A DNA stretch of 64,000 nt from Bacillota bacterium (GTDB taxonomy: Bacteria; Bacillota; UBA4882; UBA8346): the NCBI GenBank assembly GCA_023392595.1, contig JAEVYU010000081.1:62001-126000 (forward strand), written 5' to 3'. The translations under genes were made by a program, and so were the position numbers. Numbering within the stretch: the stretch's first letter is position 1; each line of letters starts with the position of its first letter. The notes below the pieces were generated by a model that saw nothing but the letters and a program-made list of their open reading frames with translations, was not told the origin of the DNA and searched no databases. Positions 7,681 to 16,041 of this stretch are shown here, in pieces.

Positions 7681-7752
7681 TAAGCCGGGGAAATTAATCC
7701 TCGGCTTAAAATTAAAAAATCCGGTAGGTTATTCCTCCCGGATTAATTTTTA
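7681..7752. terminator. Two tandem hairpin terminators
   Basis: TAAGCCGGGG/CCTCGGCTTA (7681-7690 with 7699-7708) ends hicB. A second hairpin, AATCCGG/CCGGATT (7718-7724 with 7738-7744), has A-rich and T-rich flanks on both sides and can also end the minus-strand ligD fragment. Confidence 0.65.
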
Positions 7753-7770
7753 TAGTGGGGCCTTTATTAT

Positions 7771-7990
7771 TTAGCGGTTCGTATAATGATTTAATAATTT
7801 CGTGGCAGGGTAATAAAGACTTCCGTTCTTTTTGGCTACAACTCCTTCAAGCCCCAGAGAGCTCACGCCCTCAAAATAATCCGTTCCTTTCTCGGTAATG
7901 AAATCAGTAAGAATTGATTCGTCAGAGTAAATTAGATTTTCCTTTAAAAGTGCTCTGCGCTCTTCGATGGGTTTGTTATATACCCGACGA
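7771..7990 (-). pseudogene. 3' fragment of an ATP-dependent DNA ligase (LigD-type)
   Basis: Read on the minus strand, about 70 codons remain open up to a stop at 7771-7773. They encode KPIEERRALL, then a G-x-x-Y-F-E-G-V segment and LGLEGVVAKKNGSLYYPATK. The GLEGVVAK block followed by S.Y.P is the nucleotidyltransferase motif IV/V region of LigD-type ATP-dependent ligases. Motif V's W-x-K-x-K is replaced by LLNHYTNR and a stop. No start and no N-terminal domain are present, and the sequence becomes unrelated near 7990. It is a dead fragment on the opposite strand to the prophage genes. Confidence 0.55.
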
Positions 7991-8098
7991 CTTATAGCCG
8001 ATAAATATCAGGTCAAATAAGGGGCCAAGGAACTCGGATTTGGGTTATTCAGATGATGGCGTGGAACTCCACGGATCAATCGATGAAAAACTCGGGGC

Positions 8099-8355
8099 AT
8101 GGGAAGGATAAATATTTATTTTGATAATAAAGCTTACTTAAAAATGAATGTGATGATGACCGTTGTCCATATTACGAACGGTTAAAAGAAGGGGCCAAAA
8201 CAATAGAATTGATTTGGGCGCCAGAAAATGAACCCGGTAATCTAAATTGGATTTATCAGACCGATATTCCCCATGCCACATTTAATATTCTTGAAGATGG
8301 CGGATTATTTTGCCGTGGGATAGTGTTTGATATTAATGAATTAGGAAGGAGTTGA
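8099..8355 (+). pseudogene. Frameshifted small phage-type gene
   Basis: An ATG at 8099 opens MGRINIYFDNKAYLK. Close to 8135 the frame shifts, and a clean coding pattern continues to TGA at 8355 (RCPYYERLKEGAK, LIWAPENEPG, IYQTDIPHATF, LFCRGIVFDINEL). Without the shift this would be one protein of about 85 residues. Just upstream, out of frame, lies a short tail ending LHGSIDEKLGAWEG, which looks like the end of a neighbouring gene cut at the junction with the ligase fragment. The function is not recognised. Confidence 0.45.
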
Positions 8356-8360
8356 GCAAC

Positions 8361-8570
8361 ATGGCCGAAACACTATTAATGACTGTTGAAGAGGCGTTTG
8401 AATTTGTCGGTGGTGGTTTAAAAGCTTACAAATTAAAAGAGTTATGCCGAAATAAAAAATTTTATCCAGCAGTCAGAATGCCGGGAAAGTATGGCAGGGG
8501 GAGGCAAATTTATATTCACCGTGAAAGATTAATTCAATGGCTAGATGAACAAGTGAAAAAAGCAAGTTAA
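8361..8570 (+). CDS. Excisionase-like helix-turn-helix protein
   Basis: A 69-residue basic protein: LLMTVEEAFEFVG, then KAYKLKELCRNK, RQIYIHRERLIQWLDEQVKK. The order (recognition helix, wing with R-Q-I-Y-I-H-R, closing helix with W) resembles excisionase and MerR-like small DNA-binding proteins of mobile elements. ATG 8361 is preferred over TTG 8352 because GGAAGGAG ends at 8351 and only the ATG has normal spacing. It is the last gene before tRNA-Leu, where an excision-control gene would be expected. The integrase is not in the window. Confidence 0.5.
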   Translation: MAETLLMTVEEAFEFVGGGLKAYKLKELCRNKKFYPAVRMPGKYGRGRQIYIHRERLIQWLDEQVKKAS

Positions 8571-8601
8571 AAACCGGAGATCAAATTCTCCGGTTTTTTT
8601 T
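8571..8601 (+). terminator. Rho-independent terminator at the element's end
   Basis: ACCGGAGA and TCTCCGGT pair around a 6-nt loop and are followed by eight T residues. Confidence 0.8.
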
Positions 8602-8637
8602 GTCTTAAATCTGGTTCCTTTCATATAACTATCTTTC

Positions 8638-8662
8638 GATAAAAAAATCCCTTTCGGGATGT
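8638..8662 (-). terminator. Terminator of tRNA-Leu
   Basis: On the minus strand ATCCC-GAAA-GGGAT is followed by a run of T (the A run at 8641-8647 on the plus strand). It lies just after the tRNA 3' end. Confidence 0.75.
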
Positions 8663-8672
8663 TAAAATTCAT

Positions 8673-8758
8673 TGGTGCCGAAGGCCGGACTCGAACCGGC
8701 ACGCTTTTAAGGGCGGTGGATTTTGAGTCCACTGCGTCTGCCATTCCGCCACTTCGGC
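8673..8758 (-). tRNA. tRNA-Leu (anticodon CAA)
   Basis: The minus strand folds as a class II tRNA. The acceptor is GCCGAAG/CTTCGGC with discriminator A and an encoded CCA (8673-8675). The anticodon stem GTGGA/TCCAC encloses the loop CTCAAAA, giving anticodon CAA. A long variable arm (GCCC..GCG) and the T arm GCCGGTTCGAGTCCGGC follow. It has its own promoter and terminator. Its 3' end faces the prophage-like block, the usual geometry for integration into a tRNA gene. Confidence 0.95.
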
Positions 8759-8790
8759 ATTTCAAACTCGGAACTTCAGCGTGTAGAATG

Positions 8791-8819
8791 ATTTTACCAC
8801 AAGAAAAAACCAAATACAA
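8791..8819 (-). promoter_or_regulatory. Promoter of tRNA-Leu
   Basis: On the minus strand TTGTAT (8819-8814), a 17-nt spacer and TAAAAT (8796-8791), about 35 nt upstream of the tRNA 5' end. Confidence 0.65.
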
Positions 8820-8838
8820 GAGGATATTTTAAGGAAAG

Positions 8839-9453
8839 TTATGGTTTTGCAACCCATAAAATTTTAATATGGGGTGATTCCTTTAGAAAATCAAGAAAAA
8901 TTGGATATTCGCCCACTGGAATAAAAAAAGAAGTTTGAACCGATTCCCCGAATACGGTGGAGATATTTTCCGCCGCCACCTGCTTTAACTGATAGATCAT
9001 TTTGGAGTGCTCGTTATAAGGATAATCCAGGGACACCGAATATTTGGGTATTTTTAAAAATGTCCCGGCCTGTTCCAGGACGAAGGAGGCGGTTTGACCA
9101 TAGGCCTCAATAAGGCCACGGACTCCCAGCTTTTTTCCACCAAAATACCGGGTTACGACTACGGTGACGTTCAATAAGTTCAGCCTTAAAATGGCTCCTA
9201 AAATTGGTTTTCCCGCAGTCCCATTGGGTTCCCCTTGATCATTAAAGTATTCGACGGGATATTCGCCGGCTTGGAGCCGATAGGCATAACAATTATGAGT
9301 GGCCTGGGAGTGGGTGGTTTTGATGGATTCAATAAAAGATTTTGTAGCCGCCTCGCCGGGAGTCTCCCTGCAATGACCGATGAAGCGGGAACGTTCAATG
9401 GTAAGTTCGCAGGAGGCTTCTTTCAAAATGGTAAGATAGGTTTGGTCATTCAT
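8839..9453 (-). CDS. yigZ: YigZ/IMPACT family protein (UPF0029)
   Basis: A 204-residue protein of the IMPACT/YigZ family. The N-terminal domain has ERSRFIGHCRE, SQATHNCYAYR and the D-G-E-P-type loop FNDQGEPNGTAGKPIL, then VVVTRYFGGKKLGVRGLIEAYG. The C-terminal ferredoxin-like domain follows (YSVSLDYPYNEHSKMIYQL). This matches the family's usual 200-215 residues when ATG 9453 is used. The reading frame stays open for 66 more codons upstream, but that extension has no family resemblance and would consume the intergenic space shared with the divergent gene. YigZ proteins are linked to translation or RNA contacts. The exact role is unsettled. Confidence 0.8.
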   Translation of the reverse strand: MNDQTYLTILKEASCELTIERSRFIGHCRETPGEAATKSFIESIKTTHSQATHNCYAYRLQAGEYPVEYFNDQGEPNGTAGKPILGAILRLNLLNVTVVVTRYFGGKKLGVRGLIEAYGQTASFVLEQAGTFLKIPKYSVSLDYPYNEHSKMIYQLKQVAAENISTVFGESVQTSFFIPVGEYPIFLDFLKESPHIKILWVAKP

Positions 9454-9693
9454 GGGTTTAGCATCTCCAGGCTTAATTAGGAAATCAACGATCCGAGACA
9501 ATGATGGAATAATCGATGCGATCTGCTTTTCATTCCAATAATTCCAACCCTTCCTGGCAAATTCCTGCTTTGACGGATCGAAAGAGGCTTCATGAAAAAT
9601 ACAGGAAATCTGCAATTCGTGTGGAATAAAATCATTTGAACATATTTCCAACGGATATCAGGAATGATAATTTTTGAGAGGAGAGCGTTTCAT

Positions 9694-11079
9694 TTGGCTC
9701 AATATGATGTGATTATTGTTGGTGGAGGGCCGGCGGCAATTTTCGCCGCTTTGGAACTGGTCAAACAATCCCGGCTGAAGATTGCGATATTGGAAAAAGG
9801 CTATAACTTATCGGAACGGGTCTGCCCTGCCAACGAGCGCGGTATACCTTGCGCCAACTGTTCTTCCTGTTCAATTACTTGCGGTTGGGGTGGCGCGGGA
9901 GCATTTAGCGACGGTAAACTCACCCTCTCTACGGAAGTGGGCGGTTTTTTAGATAATTATATTTCCAAAACCGAATTATCACAGTTGATTCGGGAGATAG
10001 ACGATATTTATTTGAAATTTGGAGCCCCTACCAAGGTCTATGGCACTGATGACGAAATCATTACCCAGATTCAAAAGCGGGCTGTCTTGGCAGACTTGCG
10101 ATTGATTCCGTCCCAGATTCGGCACCTGGGAACCGGTTATACCAAAATTGTACTCCAGGCCATGCAAGACTTTTTAATGGAAAAGGGAGTCGACATTTTC
10201 ACCGGTGTTGATGTGGCTGAAATCATCGTTGACGGGGATAAGCTGAAAGGTGTCCGTTCAAGCCGGGGCCAGGAATACTTGGGGAAACACGTGATTGCCG
10301 GACCGGGCCGGGACGGCTCGGAATGGCTATCCACCGAAGCCAAAAGATTGGGGTTGGAATCATCCGTAAACCCGGTGGATATCGGCGTCCGGGTGGAACT
10401 GCCGGCTGAAGTGATGGAAGAGCTGACATCGGTCATCTTTGAGAGTAAATTTATATATTATTCAAAGACCTTTGAAGATAAGGTCCGTACCTTTTGCATG
10501 TGCCCCCACGGGGAAGTGGTTATGGAAAATCAGGACGGCTTAATTACCGTCAATGGGCATAGTCATGCCGAACGGAAGACTTCGAATACCAATTTTTCCT
10601 TACTGGTCAGCAAAACCTTTACCCAGCCGTTTCACGAACCGATTACCTACGGCAGGTATGTTTCCGGACTTGCCAACCTCTTAGGCGGAGGGGTTATCGT
10701 TCAGCGGTTGGGAGATCTGCAAAGCGGACGGCGGACCACCAAAGAAAGACTGGCCAAGGGATTGGTCCGGCCGACTTTAGAAAGCGCAACACCGGGGGAT
10801 TTGAGTCTGGTTTTACCTTACCGGCACCTGCTGGCTTTATTGGAAATGTTAAAAGCCCTTGACAATATTGCGCCGGGGGTTAACTCCCGTAATACGTTAT
10901 TATACGGGGTTGAGGTTAAGTTCTATTCTTCCAGGCTCAGTCTGAACAGCCATTTGGAAACCAAGATTGCCAATCTCTACGCTGTGGGTGATGGCGCGGG
11001 GGTGACCAGAGGATTGATGCAGGCCTCGATCTCGGGAGTCATAGCAGCGAGAGATATTTTAAAACAGGAGGCATTATGA
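9694..11079 (+). CDS. NAD(P)/FAD-dependent dehydrogenase (COG2509-like)
   Basis: A 461-residue cytosolic flavoprotein. The N-terminus has the Rossmann motif VIIVGGGPAAIFAALEL, followed by LEKGYNLSER and a cysteine-rich CPANERG.PCANCSSCSITCGWGGAGAFSDGKL block that is characteristic of the COG2509 uncharacterised FAD-dehydrogenase group. Near the C-terminus LYAVGDGAGVTRGLMQAS binds the FAD ribityl chain. The TTG at 9694 is chosen because AGAGGAGAG ends 8 nt upstream and the Rossmann fold begins right after it. The stop overlaps the next ATG by 4 nt, so it is cotranscribed with the methyltransferase and radical SAM genes. The substrate is unknown. Confidence 0.8.
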   Translation: MAQYDVIIVGGGPAAIFAALELVKQSRLKIAILEKGYNLSERVCPANERGIPCANCSSCSITCGWGGAGAFSDGKLTLSTEVGGFLDNYISKTELSQLIREIDDIYLKFGAPTKVYGTDDEIITQIQKRAVLADLRLIPSQIRHLGTGYTKIVLQAMQDFLMEKGVDIFTGVDVAEIIVDGDKLKGVRSSRGQEYLGKHVIAGPGRDGSEWLSTEAKRLGLESSVNPVDIGVRVELPAEVMEELTSVIFESKFIYYSKTFEDKVRTFCMCPHGEVVMENQDGLITVNGHSHAERKTSNTNFSLLVSKTFTQPFHEPITYGRYVSGLANLLGGGVIVQRLGDLQSGRRTTKERLAKGLVRPTLESATPGDLSLVLPYRHLLALLEMLKALDNIAPGVNSRNTLLYGVEVKFYSSRLSLNSHLETKIANLYAVGDGAGVTRGLMQASISGVIAARDILKQEAL

Positions 11080-12254
11080 ATCAGGTTGTTTTAAAGGCCG
11101 GCAAAGAAAAACGGATCAAAGCGGGCCATTTATGGATTTATCAGGGAGAAATCGGAATTATCGGGATCGGTGTCAAATCGGGCGATGTAGTCGAAGCTCT
11201 GGACAACCGGGGCCGTTTTTTAGGCGTTGGCTATTATAACCAGGCTTCACAGATTGCGGTCCGGTTGCTCACCACCAACCGGGAAACCATCGACGAGAAT
11301 TTCTTCAGATCCCGGCTTCAAAAGGCGCTGGAATACCGCAGCCGGCTCAAACCCGGTGCTTCAAGCTACCGCCTGGTATTCGGCGAAGGCGATTTGTTAC
11401 CCGGACTGATTGTGGATAAGTTCGAAGATTATCTGGTGGCTCAATTTTTGACCATGGGTATGGAAGTCAACCGGGAGATGATCATCCGGCTTTTGGCGGA
11501 GCTTTGCGATCCCAAAGGGATCATTGAACGGAGTGATCTTCATGTCCGCCACCTTGAAGATTTACCGGAACGTTCCGGTTGCGTATATGGAGATTGTCCT
11601 CCGTCGGTTCTTATCCGGGATAACGGCTTAAAATTCAGGGTGGATTTGCTTGAAGGCCAAAAAACCGGGTATTTTCTGGACCAATCGGCGAACCGGGCCG
11701 TTTTGGAGCGCTATGTCCAAGGGAAAAAGGTTCTCGATTGTTTTTGCCATGTGGGCAGCTTTGCAATCCATGCTGCGTCCTACGGGGCCAGTTCCGTTTT
11801 GGGAGTCGATATTTCGGAAGATGCCATCCATATGGCCGTGGAAAATGCGACTTTAAACGGGCTGGATAACGTCTGTAAGTTCAAAGTTGCCAATGTATTC
11901 GATTTCCTCCGGGATGAAGTGGGGAATAAGGCCGAGTATGATCTGGTTATTCTTGATCCGCCGGCATTCACCAAAAGCAAACAGGCTTTGGAGGGGGCGG
12001 TCCGCGGCTACAAGGAAATCAACCTGCGGGCATTGAAACTGCTCAAGCCCGGCGGAATCCTGATCACCTGCTCCTGTTCCCATCATCTGACCCCGGACTT
12101 GTTTTGGGAAATTATGATCGCAGCGGCGGCTGACAATAAAAAACGGCTCCACCTCCTGGAACGCCGGACGCAGGGCCTTGATCATCCCGTTTTGGTTGGG
12201 GTAACGGAAACGGAATATTTGAAATGCTTCATCTTTGAGGTTGTGTCATCATGA
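11076..12254 (+). CDS. RlmI-type rRNA (cytosine-C5) methyltransferase
   Basis: A 392-residue protein. Residues 1-75 form a PUA domain (LKAGKEKRIKAGHLWIYQGE). An EEHUD-like linker with FGEGDLLPGLIVDKF follows, then the class I methyltransferase core: GYFLDQSANR, VLDCFCHVGSFAIHAA (SAM loop), VLGVDISEDA, LVILDPPAFTKSK (active-site DPP) and ITCSCSHH with the catalytic Cys region. This is the RlmI/YccW architecture, which methylates C1962 of 23S rRNA in E. coli. ATGA overlap with the gene before and ATCATGA overlap with the one after place it in a three-gene operon. Confidence 0.85.
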   Translation: MNQVVLKAGKEKRIKAGHLWIYQGEIGIIGIGVKSGDVVEALDNRGRFLGVGYYNQASQIAVRLLTTNRETIDENFFRSRLQKALEYRSRLKPGASSYRLVFGEGDLLPGLIVDKFEDYLVAQFLTMGMEVNREMIIRLLAELCDPKGIIERSDLHVRHLEDLPERSGCVYGDCPPSVLIRDNGLKFRVDLLEGQKTGYFLDQSANRAVLERYVQGKKVLDCFCHVGSFAIHAASYGASSVLGVDISEDAIHMAVENATLNGLDNVCKFKVANVFDFLRDEVGNKAEYDLVILDPPAFTKSKQALEGAVRGYKEINLRALKLLKPGGILITCSCSHHLTPDLFWEIMIAAAADNKKRLHLLERRTQGLDHPVLVGVTETEYLKCFIFEVVSS

Positions 12255-13510
12255 ATTCCAAATCCATACGTTTGGTCTATGCGGATGAAAAGGGTGAACT
12301 GTACCCGGACCCGGATTTAATTGCGGTGGGAATCAACGGCTCCCAGGCGGAGATCGCCGATCAAAGCTGGATCGATATGCCTTCGGGCGGCGAGATATTG
12401 CTGTTGCCGGGCCGGCAGCCTCTAGGTTACGATGAAGACGGGGAAACCATGGAAGTGGTCGAAGGCCATACGGCAGTTGCGGCCATTTTACCGGTTGGAT
12501 TTACCCGCTGTCTGACGCCGGGATACGAAATCGCGGTTCACGGGGAACTGCCTCTTTTTGGCTACGCGGCAGTGGGAGCCGTGGGGGATCGTCTTAAAGT
12601 GGCCGCCATTCAAACCGATCAGGACCTAAAGTGGAGCCCCAACTATTATAATACCCCGGACTTACCGCGGTTGATCGAAGGGAAAATCCGGAGTTATCCG
12701 GAAAACCGTATTCTGGCTCAGCTGGCCAAATGCGCCGTCAGTTACCATTGTTTAACGGCTCAAAATATTTTTTATGGGCGCTGGGAGGCCGGGATTCCGG
12801 TATCGCCGGTTTGTAACGCCAATTGTATCGGCTGCATATCCAAACAGCCCTCCGAATGTTGTCCATCCCCTCAAGGCAGAATCAACTTCACTCCAAGCGT
12901 CCGGGAAGTTGTCGAACTCTCGGTGGACCATTTGGAGTCGGCCGCCGATGCCATTGTCAGCTTTGGACAGGGCTGTGAAGGCGAACCTTCATTGCAACGC
13001 GAAGTATTGGTCCAATCGATTCAGGAGATCCGGCAAAGAACGGACAAAGGGATCATCAATATCAACAGTAACGCCGGTTATTTTGATTCCATCCGTGATT
13101 TGGTTGATCACGGACTGGATAGCATCCGGGTCAGTCTTTTTTCGGCCTGGCCGGAAAATTATCAGTGGTATCACCAACCCCGGAATTATCAATTGTCGGA
13201 TGTCAAGAAATCCTTAGGTTACGCCTCGGACTATGGCGTCAGGGTTGCCATCAATCTGTTGCTATATCCCGGTTTTACCAATCAAGCCCGGGAAACGGAG
13301 GCTTTGTATGCTCTGCTTCAAGAGACCAAAGTCCAACAGGTTCAGCTTCGCAATTTGAATCTTGATCCGCAGCGGTTGCAGGAGAAGGTGAATCTGGAAG
13401 AGGATGAGCCGCTTGAGCTGAGGACAATTCCTGAGTGGCTGTTACAATTAAAAAAGCAGTTCCCCCAACTTTTAATCGGAAATTATACCTTGCCGAAAAG
13501 CGAGGGATGA
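12251..13510 (+). CDS. Radical SAM protein of unknown substrate
   Basis: A 419-residue protein. About 180 residues of beta-rich N-terminal domain precede the radical SAM core with CNANCIGC (Cys188, 192 and 195, C-x3-C-x2-C, binding a 4Fe-4S cluster). A further Cys-rich loop C.SKQPSECCPSP follows, and AIVSFGQGCEGEPSLQ stands in place of the GGE motif. Further strands include INSNAGYFDSIRDLVDHGLDSIRVSLFS. It overlaps the methyltransferase gene by 4 nt. The N-terminal domain probably supplies substrate specificity. Operon neighbours (an rRNA methyltransferase and a flavoprotein) do not identify the reaction. Confidence 0.75.
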   Translation: MNSKSIRLVYADEKGELYPDPDLIAVGINGSQAEIADQSWIDMPSGGEILLLPGRQPLGYDEDGETMEVVEGHTAVAAILPVGFTRCLTPGYEIAVHGELPLFGYAAVGAVGDRLKVAAIQTDQDLKWSPNYYNTPDLPRLIEGKIRSYPENRILAQLAKCAVSYHCLTAQNIFYGRWEAGIPVSPVCNANCIGCISKQPSECCPSPQGRINFTPSVREVVELSVDHLESAADAIVSFGQGCEGEPSLQREVLVQSIQEIRQRTDKGIININSNAGYFDSIRDLVDHGLDSIRVSLFSAWPENYQWYHQPRNYQLSDVKKSLGYASDYGVRVAINLLLYPGFTNQARETEALYALLQETKVQQVQLRNLNLDPQRLQEKVNLEEDEPLELRTIPEWLLQLKKQFPQLLIGNYTLPKSEG

Positions 13511-13517
13511 TCATAGC

Positions 13518-13691
13518 TTAGTCTCGCCGTTTGGTCAGGATTTCCTTTCGCAGTTTGTCCGGATCGCACTGAAAAGCGATTGCGGCGTATTGAAGCCAGG
13601 ATTCGGACTCCCCTGATTCTCCCAAATATAGATGGCGGTTGCGAAATTTAAAAAATCTTTTTACTCGTTGAATAACGTTTACCGGTTTCAT
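13518..13691 (-). CDS. Small hypothetical protein
   Basis: A 57-residue basic protein with IQRVKRFFKFRNRHLYLGE and an E-S-E-S-W-L-Q-Y-A-A-I-A-F segment. No motif is recognised. ATG 13691 lies 8 nt after GGAGG on the minus strand. The frame remains open further upstream but has no better start. The gene is convergent with the radical SAM gene (7 nt apart). It is preceded by an unusual structured leader and a TATAAT box, which suggests regulated expression. Confidence 0.5.
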   Translation of the reverse strand: MKPVNVIQRVKRFFKFRNRHLYLGESGESESWLQYAAIAFQCDPDKLRKEILTKRRD

Positions 13692-13807
13692 GATCAATAC
13701 CTCCGTAATATCAGTATTGACAGTAATCCCGGGAGTAATACCAGCTAGGCTTTTGTCTTCAAGGGTTGGATGCTTGATATAGGACATAGAAGAATTTTTT
13801 GGATAAC

Positions 13808-13917
13808 AAAACCCGCTAGCATCGTTTTGGGCCCGGATCGAACCGCGATCACAAGGCCCAATCATTTAGCGGGTTCGTTGGTTTCTGGGCTTAGCGGAAA
13901 CCTATGATTCAATTATA
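13808..13917 (-). other. Structured leader with nested helices upstream of the small gene
   Basis: On the minus strand a TATAAT (13917-13912) lies before a leader of about 210 nt. The leader contains GGTTTC/GAAACC, then three nested helices: AACCCGCTA/TAGCGGGTT (plus-strand 13810-13818 with 13867-13875), TTGGGCC/GGCCCAA (13827-13833 with 13855-13861) and GATCG/CGATC. The outer helix is followed by TTTTGTT, so it can act as a terminator. The apex GCGGTTCGATCC resembles a tRNA T arm. I infer an attenuator or tRNA-like element. From 13918 to 14218 I see no gene. Confidence 0.4.
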
Positions 13918-14218
13918 CGGAAAAATGTTTCACGATTGTTACATCTTAATAGGAAAATATCAACCCCGGTCTGTGCTTGTTTACAGATCCAGTCACCGTT
14001 CAACTTCATGGTGAATCTTTCCAATGGATATTATTTTGCTCTCTTATTCACTGGCTTGAAGTTAACTTCTATTTTTATAATGATTTTGTTAATATTAAAA
14101 GCAGGGGATTACAGTTTGAAATGTGAATTGACAATACGACCAATATCCGGACCACCGTGAAATCATATGAATCATCATGAAATATTAAGTCCGCCGGATG
14201 ATCCGAGGGGAGCACAAG

Positions 14219-15943
14219 ATGCAGCTACAAGGGCAATCATTATTAAAAAAAATTGAAAAAGACGTCAGGCAATATGCGCAAGTATTATCCAGTATTCTCA
14301 AAGTGGATGTGGATATTGTCGATAATCATTTATTTCGGATAGCAGGCACCGGAAGGTTTGTTGACCGGCTGGGCACTTTTATCGAGGCGGAAGGCACAGG
14401 ATTTAAATGGGTCCTTGAGAATAAAAAAATGCTCATCATCGAAAACCCAAGGGAAGAGGTTATTTGTAAACACTGTCCAACCTGTGAGACTTGTCAGGAA
14501 CTATTTGAGATATGTTGTCCCATTAAACTGGAGGAGGAAGTAATCGGCGCTATAGCTTTGGCGTGTTTTCAAGAAGAACAGAAAAAATTAATTTTCCAAA
14601 ACTTAGATGGCTATGTTGATTTCTTGGTGAAAATTGCCGAACTAATTGCCTCAAAAGTGGGGGAAACGAAAAACTACCAATCGATTATTGCCACATCCCA
14701 GATGCTGGAAAAAGTAATGCAGTTTGTGACCCAAGGTGTGGTTATTTTTAATTCCGATAACACGTTGAAGTATATAAACCAATATGCGGAAAGAATTTTG
14801 GGTAATCATAAAAAACAACTGGATTATCTGTATAAGATTAATGAATTTAAAATTTTTACAGTCGGGCAAAAAAAGGGCAATAGCGAAATAGAATATGTAG
14901 CCCGGGTGGGTCAAAAGAAAATTCGCTTATTTGGCTATTCTTACCCCATCAGCATTGATGAAAGTAATTATGGAAAAGTATATATTTTTCAAGATATCGC
15001 TTCCATTCAAGAAAAAATTATTGTCCAGGATAAAAGAAAATACAGTTTCCAAAGCATTATCGGCGAAGATAAAAAAATCCTTCAAGTCAAAGAAGAAGCC
15101 CGGACATTAGCGAAAACCGATAAAAATATTTTAATATACGGTGAAAGCGGTACGGGAAAAGAGATATTGGCTCGGGCGATTCATAGCGAGAGCGATTATA
15201 GGGAGCAACCGTTTATTCCTATTATTTGCACCGGAGTTATTGAATCTATTTTAGAGCAAGAAATATTCGGAAATTCTGAAAATAATAATTTGAGTAAAAT
15301 TGAGTTGATGAAAGAAGGAACCTTATTTTTAGACGAAGTTACTGATTTGCCCTTACGGATTCAGGGAGAACTATTACAATTACTTCAGGACAAGGAAAGG
15401 TTTTCGGGGCGGATTATCGCTTCGACCAGTAAAAATATTGAGAATTTGATTTCAGAGAACCGCTTCAGAAAGGATTTGTATTATTTTTTCTATCCTTTTA
15501 TCATAACGATTCCCCCTTTGCGCGAGAGGCGGCAGGATATTCCCGTTTTAATCCGGTATTTCTTGGAACGGTATGCTTATTTGGAAAAAAAACAAATTAC
15601 GATTGACAAGAAAGCTTATGCCTATTTATTGCAATATTCATGGGCGGGCAATGTCCGGGAAATGGAGAATATCATCAGCTTTATTGTGTTGATGAATCAA
15701 AGCGGCAAGGTAGAACTTGATGACATTAATCAGTTGTTCGATTTGGAGGATCAAAATATTGACGGTTCTTTTTGTTTAGAGACCATTGAAAAGAACACGA
15801 TCAAAAAAGCGATGGACTTATATGGGAATACCACGGACGGGAAACGGAAAGTCGCCAAAGTTTTAGGAATCAGTCCGGCGACGTTATATCGAAAGCTCGA
15901 TCGATATGGAATTCATGAAGAAAAAACTTATACAATCGATTAA
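14219..15943 (+). CDS. AAA+ (NtrC-like) transcriptional regulator lacking the GAFTGA loop
   Basis: A 574-residue regulator. An N-terminal GAF-like sensor ends in a cysteine cluster (CKHCPTCETC.....ICCPI) that could hold metal or sense redox state. A PAS-like segment follows (residues 165-260). The AAA+ domain has Walker A GESGTGKE, Walker B EGTLFLDEV, RFRKDLYY and PPLRERRQDIP. The C-terminus is a Fis-type HTH (KRKVAKVLGISPATLYRKL). Where sigma-54 activators carry GAFTGA the sequence reads FGNSENNNLSK, so the sigma-54 contact loop is absent, as in TyrR. ATG 14219 is chosen because GAGGGGAG lies 6 nt upstream. It probably controls the adjacent catabolic genes. Confidence 0.8.
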   Translation: MQLQGQSLLKKIEKDVRQYAQVLSSILKVDVDIVDNHLFRIAGTGRFVDRLGTFIEAEGTGFKWVLENKKMLIIENPREEVICKHCPTCETCQELFEICCPIKLEEEVIGAIALACFQEEQKKLIFQNLDGYVDFLVKIAELIASKVGETKNYQSIIATSQMLEKVMQFVTQGVVIFNSDNTLKYINQYAERILGNHKKQLDYLYKINEFKIFTVGQKKGNSEIEYVARVGQKKIRLFGYSYPISIDESNYGKVYIFQDIASIQEKIIVQDKRKYSFQSIIGEDKKILQVKEEARTLAKTDKNILIYGESGTGKEILARAIHSESDYREQPFIPIICTGVIESILEQEIFGNSENNNLSKIELMKEGTLFLDEVTDLPLRIQGELLQLLQDKERFSGRIIASTSKNIENLISENRFRKDLYYFFYPFIITIPPLRERRQDIPVLIRYFLERYAYLEKKQITIDKKAYAYLLQYSWAGNVREMENIISFIVLMNQSGKVELDDINQLFDLEDQNIDGSFCLETIEKNTIKKAMDLYGNTTDGKRKVAKVLGISPATLYRKLDRYGIHEEKTYTID

Positions 15944-15975
15944 TTCATGAAGCTGAATATCACACATGCGTCACA

Positions 15976-16006
15976 AAGCCCGCTTTTTAAGCGGACTTTT
16001 TTTGTT
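15976..16006 (+). terminator. Terminator after the regulator
   Basis: A short GC hairpin, GCCCGCTT with AAGCGGAC (one mismatch), is followed by TTTTTTTG. Confidence 0.75.
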
Positions 16007-16041
16007 GTACTCGGCACGCTATCTGGAATGCGGGAACGACT

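Noticed and set aside
9454..9651. N-terminal extension of the YigZ-type protein
   Set aside because: The 66 extra codons have no family match and would leave almost no space for promoters of the divergent gene pair. ATG 9453 gives the normal family length.
13808..13880. A functional tRNA gene on the minus strand
   Set aside because: Only the tip resembles a T arm. D arm, anticodon arm and a proper acceptor spacing are missing.
13936..14160. A 74-codon frame before the regulator gene
   Set aside because: It lacks a ribosome site, has no family resemblance and spans the presumed promoter and leader region.
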